In this document: in pieces, positions 1-9,510 of the stretch
How the letters are laid out: each line of letters opens with the position of its first letter
How positions within the stretch are numbered: position 1 is the first letter of the stretch
Assembly: GCF_003122205.1 (NCBI RefSeq)
Contig: NZ_QEYE01000004.1
Location: 124,001 to 188,000, forward strand
Direction: 5' to 3'
DNA from: Maritimibacter sp. 55A14
Lineage (GTDB): Bacteria; Pseudomonadota; Alphaproteobacteria; Rhodobacterales; Rhodobacteraceae
DNA: 64,000 nt
Notes under the pieces: generated by a model
What the model was told of the DNA's origin: nothing
The model's input: only the letters and a program-made list of their open reading frames with translations
Database searches by the model: none
Made by a program: the position numbers and the translations under genes

Positions 1-247
1 CCAGCGCGGCCAGCTTGGCCTCGCAGTCGAGCACCGGCGCGGCGCGGGTGGCCGACCGGGTGAAGACCCCGGCCAAGCTGGCGCCCGCGCAGATCTCGGC
101 CAACATCACATCGCTGCGCCCGGCATAGCGCACGCCGGCGGCATGGGCGGCGAAACGGATCCCGTCGATGGCCGGCAGGGGCGGAAACCCGCCCGCCGGC
201 GCAAGGGGGGATACCGGCGGCGCAGACTTCTTAGCGCCGCCCGCCAT
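1..247 (-). CDS. argJ: ArgJ glutamate N-acetyltransferase, N-terminal part
   Basis: Only the first 82 codons lie in the window; the gene runs off the left edge. Family knowledge: ArgJ moves acetyl groups between N-acetylornithine and glutamate in arginine biosynthesis and cleaves itself at a Thr further downstream, which is not visible here. The N-terminus reads MAGGAKKSAPPVSPLAP and continues with IDGIRFAAHAAGVRYAGR, matching the start of ArgJ proteins. I chose the ATG at 247. It lies 41 bases after the parvulin stop on the same strand, and the parvulin-argJ order behind a divergent secA is common in Rhodobacterales. The call rests on the N-terminus and the neighbourhood. Confidence 0.85.
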   Translation of the reverse strand, partial: MAGGAKKSAPPVSPLAPAGGFPPLPAIDGIRFAAHAAGVRYAGRSDVMLAEICAGASLAGVFTRSATRAAPVLDCEAKLAAL

Positions 248-288
248 GCTTTCACCTGTCGCCATCTCCGCCCGCCCCCGCCGGACCG

Positions 289-1137
289 TTACTCTGCCAG
301 AAGGCCCATGTCGCGGATGATCGAGGGGTCGATCTCGACATCGGCGCGCTCGATATCCGCTTCTTCCGCGATCCCGGCCAGGGCGTCGTTGATTTTCTGG
401 TTCCGAATGGACTCCTCCAGATCCCCGCGCACTTCCTTGAGCGGCGGCGCCTCCTTGATGCGGGATTCCTTGAGCTGGATCACATGCCATCCGAACTGGC
501 TCTGGACCGGATCGGAGATCTCGCCCGGCTCCAGCGCGAAGAGCGCCTCGGCGAAGGGCTTGACCACCTCGCCGAAGGTCAGCCAGCCAAGATCGCCGCC
601 GCCCGGCCCCGACGGCCCGGTGGACCGTTCGCGTGCAAGCTCGGCGAAATCGCCGCCATCGGCCAGAAGCCCGGCGATTTCCTTGGCCTCTTCCTCGGTT
701 TCCACAAGGATATGGGCGGCGTGGGCCTCGGTTTCCTCGTCGGCATTTGCGTATTGCGCCTCATAGGCCGCCTCGACCGCCGCTTCGGAAATCTCCTCCT
801 TGCCGATCCGGTCGATCAGTTCGGCTGCCATGAAGGCGCGGCGCTCGTTCTCCAGCGACAGGCGGGCTTCCTTGTTCAGCTCGCCCTCGATCTCCTGCAT
901 CATCGCGGTCTGCTGGATGAGCTGCTCCAGAATTCCGTTATAGAGGTCTTCGTCGCCAAGGCTCTTGTATTGCTGCGGCAGGCGCCATGTCAACGCGATC
1001 ACATGGCCCAGCGTGATCTCGGTGCCGTTCACCGTGGCCAGCACCGTGTCGGCGTCGGGCACGTCCTGCGCCGGGGCCGATGTGGCCAGAACGGCCCCGA
1101 AAGCGGCCCCCGCGATAATGCGCGTCAGTCTTGTCAT
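289..1137 (-). CDS. Periplasmic parvulin-type peptidyl-prolyl isomerase
   Basis: 282 aa. Residues 1-23 look like a Sec signal peptide ending in TSAPAQ, so the protein is probably periplasmic. A SurA/PpiC-like helical N-domain is followed by a parvulin domain at about residues 138-235, with the motifs AHILVE, GPSGPGGGDLGW and SQFGWHVI typical of PpiC rotamases. The expected role is isomerisation of prolyl bonds and folding help for exported proteins. The open frame extends upstream, but the ATG at 1137 is chosen because GAGGAGG precedes it at good spacing and the signal peptide starts there. It is divergent from secA and shares a 211-base intergenic region with it. Confidence 0.9.
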   Translation of the reverse strand: MTRLTRIIAGAAFGAVLATSAPAQDVPDADTVLATVNGTEITLGHVIALTWRLPQQYKSLGDEDLYNGILEQLIQQTAMMQEIEGELNKEARLSLENERRAFMAAELIDRIGKEEISEAAVEAAYEAQYANADEETEAHAAHILVETEEEAKEIAGLLADGGDFAELARERSTGPSGPGGGDLGWLTFGEVVKPFAEALFALEPGEISDPVQSQFGWHVIQLKESRIKEAPPLKEVRGDLEESIRNQKINDALAGIAEEADIERADVEIDPSIIRDMGLLAE

Positions 1138-1204
1138 CGAAAACCTCCTCTTCGGGCGGTCCAGGCCACCCCGATGTGCCGGGTGCGCCGGCCGGTACGG
1201 TCCG

Positions 1205-1233
1205 TTGACACCCATTCCGCAGCCCCTTACATG
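1205..1233 (+). promoter_or_regulatory. Candidate sigma70 promoter of secA
   Basis: TTGACA at 1205-1210 is separated by 17 bases from TACATG at 1228-1233. The -35 is a perfect match and the -10 is partial. It would give a leader of about 110 bases before the secA start at 1349. Found by eye. Confidence 0.45.
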
Positions 1234-1348
1234 CAAACTCGATCACGCGCGCCGGGCACCGCGCGCTCTTGGCATGTAAAACGGCAGGCCGAGGCAGACA
1301 ACCCCGGGTTTTCGTACGCGCCGCGCCGCAAGCAAGAGAAGGGCAGTC

Positions 1349-4072
1349 ATGCTGGGTCTTGGAACGATTGCGAAGAAGGTCTTCGGCACGCCGAACGACC
1401 GCAAGATCAAGGCCACGCGCCCGATCGTCGAAGAGGTCAACGCGCTGGAACCCGAGTTCGAGAAACTCACCGATGCGCAGCTCATCGAGAAGACGGCGGA
1501 GTTCCGGAAGCGGCACGCGGAGGGCGAGACGCTGGATGCGCTGCTGCCCGAAGCCTTCGCCAATTGCCGCGAGGCCGCGCGGCGCGCGCTGGGGCTCAGG
1601 GCCTTCGACGTGCAGCTCATGGGCGGCATCTTCCTGCACCAGGGCAATATCTCCGAAATGAAGACCGGCGAGGGCAAGACGCTTGTCGCCACTTTCCCGG
1701 CCTATCTCAACGCGCTCTCAGGAAAAGGCGTGCATATCGTCACCGTGAACGACTATCTGGCCCGGCGCGACGCCGACTGGATGGGCAAGGTCTATGCCGC
1801 GCTCGGCATGACCACGGGCGTCGTGATCCCCTTCCAGCCGGAGGAGGAGAAGAAGGCCGCCTATGCCGCCGACATCACCTATGCCACCAATAACGAGCTG
1901 GGCTTCGACTATCTGCGCGACAACATGAAGTCGGAGCTGTCGGACATGGCCCAGCGCGGCCACAATTTCGCGATCGTGGACGAGGTGGACAGCATCCTGA
2001 TTGACGAGGCGCGTACGCCGCTGATCATTTCCGGTCCCTCCGAGGACCGCTCGGATCTCTACATCGCGGTGGACAAGCTGATCCCGGACATTACGGCGGA
2101 CCACTTCTCGCTGGACGAGAAGACCCGCAACGTGACCTTTACCGAGGACGGCAACGAGTTCATCGAGCAGCGGCTTTCCGCGGCGGGCATCCTGCCGGAG
2201 GGGCAGGCGCTCTATGCGCCGGAATCCACCACAATCGTGCATCATTTGACGCAGGCTCTGCGCGCGCACAAGCTCTTCACCCGCGACAAGGACTACATCG
2301 TTCGCGACGGCGAGGTGATCCTGATCGACGAGTTCACCGGCCGCATGATGCGCGGGCGGCGCCTGTCGGACGGTCTGCACCAGGCCATCGAGGCCAAGGA
2401 GGGCGCAAATATCCAGCCCGAGAACGTGACGCTGGCCTCGGTGACGTTCCAGAACTATTTCCGGCTATATTCCAAGCTCTCCGGCATGACCGGCACGGCC
2501 AACACCGAAGCCGAAGAGTTTGCCGAGATCTACGGTCTGGGCGTGGTCGAAGTGCCGACGAACAAGCCCATCGCGCGGGTCGACGAGCACGACCAGATCT
2601 TCCGCACCGCGAAGGAGAAATTCGACGCCATCGTGCAGGAGATCAAGGAGGCCCATGAAAAGGGCCAGCCGGTTCTTGTGGGCACCACCTCGATCGAGAA
2701 ATCCGAGTTCCTGTCGGACCTGCTGAAGGCCGAAAGCGTGCCGCATAACGTGCTCAATGCGCGCCATCACGAACAGGAAGCGCAGATCGTGGCCGACGCG
2801 GGCAAGCCCGGCATCGTGACGATCGCCACGAACATGGCCGGGCGGGGCACCGACATCCAACTCGGCGGCAATGTGGAGCTGCGCGTGCTCGAGGCGCTCG
2901 ACGCCGATCCCGAGGCCGACCCGGAGGCGCTGCGCGAACGTATCGAGGCGGAGCATTCTGAGGACAAGGCGAAGGTGATCGCGGCCGGCGGGCTCTATGT
3001 CCTGGCCACCGAGCGCCATGAAAGCCGGCGCATCGACAACCAGTTGCGCGGCCGATCCGGGCGCCAGGGCGATCCGGGGCGGTCCAGCTTCTTCCTGTCG
3101 CTCGAAGACGACCTGATGCGCATCTTCGGGTCCGAACGGCTGGACAAGATGCTCAAGACGATGGGGATGAAGGAAGGCGAGGCGATCGCGCATCCCTGGG
3201 TCAACAAGTCGCTGGAGAAGGCACAGGCCAAGGTCGAGGCGCGCAACTTCGACATCCGCAAGCAGTTGCTGAAATTCGACGACGTGATGAACGACCAGCG
3301 CAAGGCGATCTTCGGTCAGCGCATGGAGATCATGCGGGCCGACGACCTGTCGGAGATCGTGCAGGACATGCGCCACCAACTGGTTGACGATCTGGTTGAT
3401 ACGCATATTCCAGCGCGCAGCTATGCCGAACAGTGGGACATGGAGGGCCTGCACGCCGCGCTTAAGGAAAAGATGAGCCTCGATACGGACGTGATTGCCT
3501 GGGCCGACGAGGAAGGCGTGGACGACGAGGATATCCGCGAGCGGCTCTACACCGCCTCCGACGAACTGATGGCCGGCAAGACCGCGCAATTCGGCCCCGA
3601 GAACATGCGCCAGATCGAAAAATCCATCCTGTTGCAGGCCATCGACGGCAAATGGCGCGAGCATCTTCTGCGGCTGGAGCACCTGCGCTCGGTCGTGGGC
3701 TTCCGCAGTTACGCGCAGCGCGATCCCCTGAACGAGTACAAGACCGAGGCGTTCCAGCTCTTCGAGACGCTGCTCAACTCGCTGCGCGCGGAGGTGACCG
3801 AGAAACTGTCGCGGATCCGGCCGCTCTCGGAAGAGGAGCAGGCGCAGATGATCGCCCAGCTTCAGGCCCAGCGCGAGGCGATGGAGCGCGCCGCGGACGC
3901 GCCGCAGATGCCCGAGCCCGCCCCCGAAGGCGGTCCCGCCACCTCGGAGCTCGACGAAAACGACCCTGAAACCTGGGGCCGTCCGGGCCGCAATTCGCCC
4001 TGTCCCTGCGGGTCCGGCAAGAAGTTCAAGCATTGCCACGGGCGAATTGCGAGCCCGGTGAAACAATCCTGA
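1349..4072 (+). CDS. secA: Preprotein translocase ATPase SecA
   Basis: 907 aa, full length for SecA. It is the motor ATPase that pushes preproteins through SecYEG. Walker A MKTGEGKT is at about 104-111, the DEAD-type Walker [13 protein letters not shown] near 210, GMTGTA near 379 and [14 protein letters not shown] in the second nucleotide-binding domain. The C-terminus (about 884-897) carries the zinc-binding SEC-C motif [14 protein letters not shown], which contacts SecB and lipids; secB is also in this window (35.9 kb). The ATG at 1349 follows an AGAGAAGGG ribosome-binding stretch. It is divergent from the parvulin gene. Two envelope-protein genes on the same strand follow after a 204-base gap. 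Confidence 0.98.
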   Translation: MLGLGTIAKKVFGTPNDRKIKATRPIVEEVNALEPEFEKLTDAQLIEKTAEFRKRHAEGETLDALLPEAFANCREAARRALGLRAFDVQLMGGIFLHQGNISEMKTGEGKTLVATFPAYLNALSGKGVHIVTVNDYLARRDADWMGKVYAALGMTTGVVIPFQPEEEKKAAYAADITYATNNELGFDYLRDNMKSELSDMAQRGHNFAIVDEVDSILIDEARTPLIISGPSEDRSDLYIAVDKLIPDITADHFSLDEKTRNVTFTEDGNEFIEQRLSAAGILPEGQALYAPESTTIVHHLTQALRAHKLFTRDKDYIVRDGEVILIDEFTGRMMRGRRLSDGLHQAIEAKEGANIQPENVTLASVTFQNYFRLYSKLSGMTGTANTEAEEFAEIYGLGVVEVPTNKPIARVDEHDQIFRTAKEKFDAIVQEIKEAHEKGQPVLVGTTSIEKSEFLSDLLKAESVPHNVLNARHHEQEAQIVADAGKPGIVTIATNMAGRGTDIQLGGNVELRVLEALDADPEADPEALRERIEAEHSEDKAKVIAAGGLYVLATERHESRRIDNQLRGRSGRQGDPGRSSFFLSLEDDLMRIFGSERLDKMLKTMGMKEGEAIAHPWVNKSLEKAQAKVEARNFDIRKQLLKFDDVMNDQRKAIFGQRMEIMRADDLSEIVQDMRHQLVDDLVDTHIPARSYAEQWDMEGLHAALKEKMSLDTDVIAWADEEGVDDEDIRERLYTASDELMAGKTAQFGPENMRQIEKSILLQAIDGKWREHLLRLEHLRSVVGFRSYAQRDPLNEYKTEAFQLFETLLNSLRAEVTEKLSRIRPLSEEEQAQMIAQLQAQREAMERAADAPQMPEPAPEGGPATSELDENDPETWGRPGRNSPCPCGSGKKFKHCHGRIASPVKQS

Positions 4073-4232
4073 GGCGAAAATGCGGCCCGGCTTACTCCCG
4101 GCGCGCACCGTCTCGAGCCATATCTGGGGGACCTTTTGCGGCGTCCACACCATAAGTTGTGGAATCCTGCCGCCTGAGCAGGCGCCACCAAAAAACCCCA
4201 ATTGTATCAAGGAAAGCGCGGATTGTTTCCGT

Positions 4233-4274
4233 CATATGCTCTGTAAAGGGATGGTGCCCAGATTGGAGCATATG
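4233..4274 (+). promoter_or_regulatory. Inverted repeat covering the ribosome-binding site of the next gene
   Basis: CATATGCTC (4233-4241) and GAGCATATG (4266-4274) form a perfect 9-base inverted repeat with a 24-base loop. The right arm includes most of the GGAG (4265-4268) that serves the ATG at 4277. In RNA the stem would hide this ribosome-binding site. A translational switch or a DNA operator are both possible; neither is shown. Confidence 0.4.
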
Positions 4275-4276
4275 GG

Positions 4277-5377
4277 ATGCGCCTCAGCGAACGGAAACTC
4301 GCGATCCTCTCAGGGGTGTTCGTCGCGGCCACGATGACGGCGATTTCGCAGCATGGCGATCAGATCGTCACCAACCTGGCGAAAATGGCTGGCCAGCCGC
4401 GCCAGGTGGTCGACACGGCCGCCCGGCTGGACGCGCGCAGCGGGGCGGGTGTGCCCTCGATCTCCCGCTATCCGGTGCGCAGCCAGCCACTGATCCTTCC
4501 CGATCCACGCCGGAATGTCCCGCGCACCTCCGACACCGCGCGGATGGAAGCCTTCGCGCTGCCGCAGGAAGCGCCTGAGGCGGTGGCGACGCCGCTCACA
4601 CGGCGTCTCGATCTTTCGGCACGCACCGCCGCGCTCGATACCCAGCGCCTGTCCCCGCCAAGCGATGCGGAGCTCGACCTGAGCCGCTATGGCACCCCGT
4701 GCCAGGCGACGCTGCGGGCCGACGCCCTGCCCGGCGCGATGGTCTCGCTTTCGCTCGACGCGCCCTGCCAGGCGCGTCAACGCGTGACGATCCGGCATGG
4801 CGGGCTGGAGTTCGACACCCGCACATCCGCCTATGGCGGGCTGAGCCTGATGGTTCCCGCGCTGGAGCGGCAGGCCGCCTACAGCGTCTATTTCGGCGAC
4901 GGTCAATCGGCCAGTGCCACCGTCACGGTGCCCGACGGCGATGACGTGGACCGCGTCGTGCTGCAATGGCAGGGGGCGGTCGATCTGGACCTGCACGCGC
5001 TTGAATTCGGCGCCGCCGAGGGCTCGAACGGGCACGTCCGCCCCGGCGCCGGGCGCAGCCCGCTGCACGCCCTGCGCGTGGGCGGCGGGTTCCTGACCGA
5101 ACTGGGCGATCCCGGCCTGGACCGGCCCCGCCTGGCCGAGATCTACAGCCTGCCGCACGGCACCCGGACGCCCGAGGGGGCGGTCCGCCTGATGGTGGCG
5201 GCCCGCAGCAGCGCGCAAAGCTGCGGCGAGCCGGTGGAGGCGCTGACCCTGCGCCGCACATCCGGGACCGTCACCGAACGGCTTGCGGTCAGTTTCCGGA
5301 TGCCGCCTTGCGGCGAGGCGACCCAAACTCTCCTGTTGAAAAATGCCTTGCAAGACCTGAAGATCGCGCGGAACTGA
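4277..5377 (+). CDS. Membrane-anchored protein of unknown function (downstream of secA)
   Basis: 366 aa. A short cytoplasmic tail is followed by one likely membrane segment (about residues 8-22), then a Pro/Arg-rich stretch and a beta-rich region that is probably periplasmic. The middle contains VVLQWQGAVDLDLHALEFGA, which resembles the W...DLDLH signature of DUF2135/YfaP-like domains, and several Cys. Similar proteins next to secA in Rhodobacterales are, as far as I recall, sometimes labelled translocase, but nothing in the sequence supports a translocase activity. The start has GGAG eight bases upstream, inside an inverted repeat. The next gene begins 17 bases after the stop, so the two are probably cotranscribed. 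Confidence 0.7.
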   Translation: MRLSERKLAILSGVFVAATMTAISQHGDQIVTNLAKMAGQPRQVVDTAARLDARSGAGVPSISRYPVRSQPLILPDPRRNVPRTSDTARMEAFALPQEAPEAVATPLTRRLDLSARTAALDTQRLSPPSDAELDLSRYGTPCQATLRADALPGAMVSLSLDAPCQARQRVTIRHGGLEFDTRTSAYGGLSLMVPALERQAAYSVYFGDGQSASATVTVPDGDDVDRVVLQWQGAVDLDLHALEFGAAEGSNGHVRPGAGRSPLHALRVGGGFLTELGDPGLDRPRLAEIYSLPHGTRTPEGAVRLMVAARSSAQSCGEPVEALTLRRTSGTVTERLAVSFRMPPCGEATQTLLLKNALQDLKIARN

Positions 5378-5393
5378 CGCGACGCGGGATTGC

Positions 5394-6935
5394 ATGACAC
5401 GGAATGTACCTCGACTGGCAGCGCTTGCTGCCATTTTTCTTTTGGTCGTGGCCCGAACCGCATCGGCACAGGACATCACGCTGACATCGCGCGACGGCAC
5501 TGTGGTGCTGCACGGGACGCTCATTCAGTATGACGGCGAGTTCTACCGCATCGGTACCGAATACGGCCCGATGACGGTCGATGGCGAGGCGGTGCGCTGT
5601 TCGGGGCCGGGCTGCCCGGTGCCGGGCGAACATGTCGCGCGGATCGCCATGTCCGGTGCGCGGTCCATTGCCACGGGCCTGATCCCGCCCCTGATCGAGG
5701 GCTATGCCCGGCAGCGCGGCCTGCATGCCACGCGCGTCATTCATGACGACAGTCGTTTCACATACCGGCTGGCGGCTCCGGACGGGCCGGTGCTGGCCGA
5801 GATCGCGGTGCAAGCCGGTAGCACGGCGGAAGGGTTCGCCGATCTCCTGGCGGGTGAGGCCGATATCGCGCTCGCCTCCCGTCCGCCGAATGCCGCAGAC
5901 CGCGAGGCCGGTCCTGTCGCGACCGGGCGCGCGCAAGTTCTGGGGCTTGACGCGGTGGTGGCGGTCGTGGCGCCCGGAAATCCGGTGACCGCGCTGCGCC
6001 TTGACGATCTCAAGGGGATCTTCACGGGCCGGATCGCCAACTGGCGGGAACTGGGCGGACCGGACGTGGCGATCACCGCCTATGCCCGGCCCGACGGCAC
6101 CGCGAGCGCCGCGCTGCTGCGCGCCCGGATCACCGAAGGTCCCATCGGCGCAGGGGTGAAGCGGCTGCCCGGCGACAAGGCCATCGCGGATGCGGTGGCC
6201 GCCGATCCTTTCGCCATCGGGTTGACCGGATATGCCCATCGCGGAACCGCCCGCGCGCTGGGGCTGACTGGCGATTGCGGCTATCCGGTCTGGCCCACCG
6301 ATGCCGCGCTCAAGGCGGGAGACTACCCGCTGACGGTGCGGCTGCTTGCCTATCGCCCGGCGCGTCGGCTGCCGCGCCTGGCCCGCAGCCTGCTGGACTA
6401 TCTGGGCAGCGAGGCCGCACAGGCGCTGCTGCCGCGCGCGGGGTTCGTGGGCCAGGATATCGTCACCTTGCCCTTCGCCGCCGAAGGGCCGCGCCTGGCC
6501 CATGCCATCGCCAGCGCCGGGCGGGATGTCGGGCTGGCGGAGCTTCAGCGCATGGTGGCCGAACTCGACGGGGCGCGGCGGCTTTCGGCCGGGTTTCGCT
6601 TCGACGGCGGGGCCAGCGGGCTCGACGCGGGCTCGCGGGTGAACGTCGATCTGCTGGCCCGGCGCATCGCCGCGGGCGGCTTCGACGGGCAGGAGCTGAT
6701 CTTCGCCGGGTTTTCCGATGCCGAAGGTCCCGCGGCGCTGAACCGCCGCCTGTCGCTGGAGCGCGCCGAGGCTGTCCGCCGGGCGCTGGCGGCCGCGCTG
6801 GACGGCACGGCGGCGGAGCGGCTGGCAATGCGCTCGGTCGGGTTCGGGGAACTGTCGCCGCTGGCCTGCGACGACACCCCCTGGGGCCGCCGCGTCAATC
6901 GCCGGGTCGAGATCTGGGTGCGGCCTCAGAGATAG
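5394..6935 (+). CDS. PstS-like substrate-binding domain fused to a C-terminal OmpA domain
   Basis: 513 aa. Signal peptide at residues 1-25 (hydrophobic core then TASAQ). About residues 80-340 resemble a phosphate-binding (PstS-like) protein: GLDAVVAVVAPGNPV and LKGIFTGRIANWRELGG near 182-221 are typical of that fold. About residues 400-512 are an OmpA-like peptidoglycan-binding domain (FAGFSDAEGPAALNRRLS and RRVNRRVEIW). This suggests a periplasmic sensor or binding protein tethered to the cell wall; the ligand is unknown. It follows the unknown gene at 4277 by 17 bases and overlaps the convergent radC by 10 bases. Confidence 0.8.
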   Translation: MTRNVPRLAALAAIFLLVVARTASAQDITLTSRDGTVVLHGTLIQYDGEFYRIGTEYGPMTVDGEAVRCSGPGCPVPGEHVARIAMSGARSIATGLIPPLIEGYARQRGLHATRVIHDDSRFTYRLAAPDGPVLAEIAVQAGSTAEGFADLLAGEADIALASRPPNAADREAGPVATGRAQVLGLDAVVAVVAPGNPVTALRLDDLKGIFTGRIANWRELGGPDVAITAYARPDGTASAALLRARITEGPIGAGVKRLPGDKAIADAVAADPFAIGLTGYAHRGTARALGLTGDCGYPVWPTDAALKAGDYPLTVRLLAYRPARRLPRLARSLLDYLGSEAAQALLPRAGFVGQDIVTLPFAAEGPRLAHAIASAGRDVGLAELQRMVAELDGARRLSAGFRFDGGASGLDAGSRVNVDLLARRIAAGGFDGQELIFAGFSDAEGPAALNRRLSLERAEAVRRALAAALDGTAAERLAMRSVGFGELSPLACDDTPWGRRVNRRVEIWVRPQR

Positions 6936-7696
6936 CCATCCGCCCGGAAGCTAACGCTGCGGCCGCGACCCACCACCAGATGATCGTGCACGGTCAGCCC
7001 CAACGCCCCGGCCGCCCCGACGATGCGCTGCGTCATCTCGATATCGGCCTCCGAAGGCGCGGGATCGCCCGAGGGGTGGTTGTGGACCAGAATCAGCGCC
7101 GAGGCGTTGAGTTCCAGCGCGCGCTTGACGATTTCGCGCGGGTAGACGGGGACGTGATCCACGGTGCCGCGGCCCTGTTCCTCATCGGCGATCAGCACGT
7201 TCTTGCGGTCGAGATAGAGGATGCGGAACTGCTCGGTCTCCAGATGCGCCATCGCGATCTGGCAATAATCCAGCAACGCCTGCCAGCAGGAGAGGACCGG
7301 GCGGTCCAGAACCCGCGCCTGCGCCATGCGCGCGGCGGCGGCGGCGACGATCTTGAGCTCCCGCACCACTGCGCCGCCCACGCCCTGCACGAGGGCGAGC
7401 CGCGGCGGTGGCGCGGCCAGCACGGCGTTGAAATCCCCGAACTCGGCCAGCAGCCTGCGGGCCAGCGGTTTCACGTCGCGCCGGGGGATGGCGCGGAAGA
7501 GCACAAGCTCCAGCAGCTCGTAATCGGGCATCGCGGCGGCGCCGCCGGCCATGAAGCGCCGGCGCAGGCGTTCGCGGTGCTGCGCATGGTCACCGGCACC
7601 GTCCGCCGACGCGCAGCCGGGCAGGGGCAGCACCGGCTCGCCAGCGCCGAAATCGGGCAGCGGGGCCTCGCGGAAATGGGTGACCGGACCTGTCAT
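6926..7696 (-). CDS. radC: RadC-family JAB-domain protein
   Basis: 256 aa, the usual length for RadC. The C-terminal half carries the JAB/MPN metal site HNHPSGDPAPSEAD (from about residue 205), the HxH...D pattern of zinc hydrolases of this family. The N-terminal part has the helix-hairpin-helix-like segment usual in RadC. The family is named for a supposed role in DNA repair, but its biochemical function is not settled. The ATG at 7696 is used. It converges on the OmpA-fusion gene with a 10-base overlap of the 3' ends and lies downstream of map on the same strand, 50 bases away. Confidence 0.92.
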   Translation of the reverse strand: MTGPVTHFREAPLPDFGAGEPVLPLPGCASADGAGDHAQHRERLRRRFMAGGAAAMPDYELLELVLFRAIPRRDVKPLARRLLAEFGDFNAVLAAPPPRLALVQGVGGAVVRELKIVAAAAARMAQARVLDRPVLSCWQALLDYCQIAMAHLETEQFRILYLDRKNVLIADEEQGRGTVDHVPVYPREIVKRALELNASALILVHNHPSGDPAPSEADIEMTQRIVGAAGALGLTVHDHLVVGRGRSVSFRADGYL

Positions 7697-7746
7697 GGCC
7701 CGACGCTCGCCCGATTCCGGTTAATGCCGCGTAAAGGCGGACGGAT

Positions 7747-8559
7747 TCAGCCCCAGGTCGGGTGGAACCGGCCCGCGGGCGAGAGCGTGAATATCTCGCA
7801 GCCCTCCGCGGTGACGCCCACGGAATGCTCGAACTGGGCGGAGAGCGACTTGTCGCGCGTCACCGCCGTCCAGTCGTCGGCAAGCACCTTGGTTTCCGGG
7901 CGGCCGAGATTGACCATCGGCTCGATGGTGAAGAACATGCCCTCCTCCAGCACCGGGCCGGTGCCGGGGCGGCCGTAATGCAGGACGTTGGGCGGGGCGT
8001 GGAACACGCGGCCCAGCCCGTGGCCGCAGAAATCGCGCACCACCGACATGCGCTGGCCTTCGGCATAGCGCTGGATCGCGGCGCCGATATCGCCGAACGT
8101 GTTGCCGGGTTTCACCTGCTCGATCCCGATCATCAGCGCGTCATGCGTCACCTGGATCAGGCGTTCGGCCTTGCGGCTGAGCTTGCCCGCCACATACATC
8201 CGGCTGGTGTCGCCAAACCAGCCATCGACGATCACCGTGACGTCCACATTCAGGATATCGCCGTCCTTGAGCGCCTTGTCCCCCGGAATGCCGTGGCAGA
8301 CGACGTGATTGACCGAAATGCAGGAGGCGTGCTGATAGCCGCGATAGCCCACCGTGGCCGATTTCGCCCCGGCGGCGTCCACGCGGGCATGGATCGCCTC
8401 GTTGATCCGGCCCGTGGTGACGCCCGGTTCGATCAACGGCGCGATCTCGTCGAGTATCTCGGCTGCCAGCCGCCCGGCCTTGTGCATGCCGGCGAAATCC
8501 GCGCGCTCGTGGATGCGGATGCCGTCCTTGGTCACTCTGCCGTCGTGGCGGTCTCTCAC
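7747..8559 (-). CDS. map: Methionine aminopeptidase, type I
   Basis: 270 aa. It removes the initiator Met from new proteins in the cytoplasm and uses two metal ions. The ligands are visible: two Asp in NVDVTVIVDGWFGDTSRM, the His of GHGLGRVFH, Glu in FFTIEPM and Glu in QFEHSVGV. The start is GTG at 8559, with GGAG eight bases upstream. It lies between sfsA and radC on the same strand; the spacing to sfsA (70 bases) allows its own promoter. Confidence 0.96.
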   Translation of the reverse strand: MRDRHDGRVTKDGIRIHERADFAGMHKAGRLAAEILDEIAPLIEPGVTTGRINEAIHARVDAAGAKSATVGYRGYQHASCISVNHVVCHGIPGDKALKDGDILNVDVTVIVDGWFGDTSRMYVAGKLSRKAERLIQVTHDALMIGIEQVKPGNTFGDIGAAIQRYAEGQRMSVVRDFCGHGLGRVFHAPPNVLHYGRPGTGPVLEEGMFFTIEPMVNLGRPETKVLADDWTAVTRDKSLSAQFEHSVGVTAEGCEIFTLSPAGRFHPTWG

Positions 8560-8629
8560 GGGGGTCGCTCCTGTTCGTACGCTCTCGGGCCCCTAGATAA
8601 GGGCAAATGCCGCGGGGCGCCAGTGGGGG

Positions 8630-9331
8630 CTAAGCCGCGACGGGCAGCGGCCCGGCCAGCGTCACGCCCGAAATGCCGATCCGGGTGCCGTGGCAGATCG
8701 CGCCCACACCGGCGGCGCGGGCCCGCGCGAAGGCCGCGGCATAGGCCGGGTCGATATCGGCGGCCAGCCGGAAGCCCGTGCAATCGCTGCGCTGCACGAC
8801 ATAGAGCGTCAGGGCGCGGTGCCCGGCCGCAACCATCGCTGCCAGCTCGTCCAGATGCCGCGCGCCGCGGGCGGTCACGCAGTCGGGGAACTCCGCCCAG
8901 GTGCCATCGCGGCGCAGATGCACGTTCTTGACCTCCAGATAGGTGCGCCCCGACGGCCCGTCGAGCAGGAAATCCACGCGGCTGGCCCGGCCGTACTTCA
9001 CCTCTGCCCAAATGCTCTCATAGCCCTGCACCGCCGGGATCGCGCGAGCCTCCAGTGCCTCGCGCACCAGGCGGTTGGGCAGGCCGGTGTCGATGCCCGC
9101 GAAATGGCCGCCGGGCAGTTCCACCAGTTTCCAGGACCAGCCCAGCTTGCGGCGCGGATCGTCGTTGGGCTCCACCCAGATGCGCAGGCCGGGATCCGCC
9201 AGGCCGGTCATCGCGCCGGGATTGGCGCAATGGGCCGTCACCTCGCGCCCGTCCTCCAGACGGATATCGGCAAGGAAGCGTTTGTAGCGGCGCAGAAGCC
9301 GCGCGGGGACGAGCGGGGACTGGAATTCCAT
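8630..9331 (-). CDS. sfsA: SfsA family protein
   Basis: 233 aa, full length for the family. Recognisable stretches are HCANPGAMTGL, GRASRVDFLL and YLEVKNVHLRRDG; the Asp/Glu/Lys arrangement of the last two resembles a restriction-nuclease-like core. In E. coli, SfsA (sugar fermentation stimulation) was linked to maltose gene expression, and the biochemical role is not clear. The ATG at 9331 is used. It is first in a minus-strand group with map and radC and divergent from the CinA-like gene at 9511. Confidence 0.93.
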   Translation of the reverse strand: MEFQSPLVPARLLRRYKRFLADIRLEDGREVTAHCANPGAMTGLADPGLRIWVEPNDDPRRKLGWSWKLVELPGGHFAGIDTGLPNRLVREALEARAIPAVQGYESIWAEVKYGRASRVDFLLDGPSGRTYLEVKNVHLRRDGTWAEFPDCVTARGARHLDELAAMVAAGHRALTLYVVQRSDCTGFRLAADIDPAYAAAFARARAAGVGAICHGTRIGISGVTLAGPLPVAA

Positions 9332-9510
9332 GCGATGGTCCTAGCGCGGCCTCCGCGCGGTCTGCAACATATGGCGTCGGGCGGAGGTTCATTCCTTGCC
9401 CCCGCACTGACGAAAGGCCTAGGTCGTGACCGGAGGGAATAACGGCTCGACAGCCCTTGCCAGCGCCCCGCACGCGGCTATCCTGCGGCGCGATCCAGGG
9501 AGACCCGCCC

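Noticed and set aside
4310-5524. 404-codon minus-strand open frame
   Set aside because: Composition is typical of a shadow frame, and the plus-strand protein has a membrane anchor, a ribosome-binding site and a sensible operon position.
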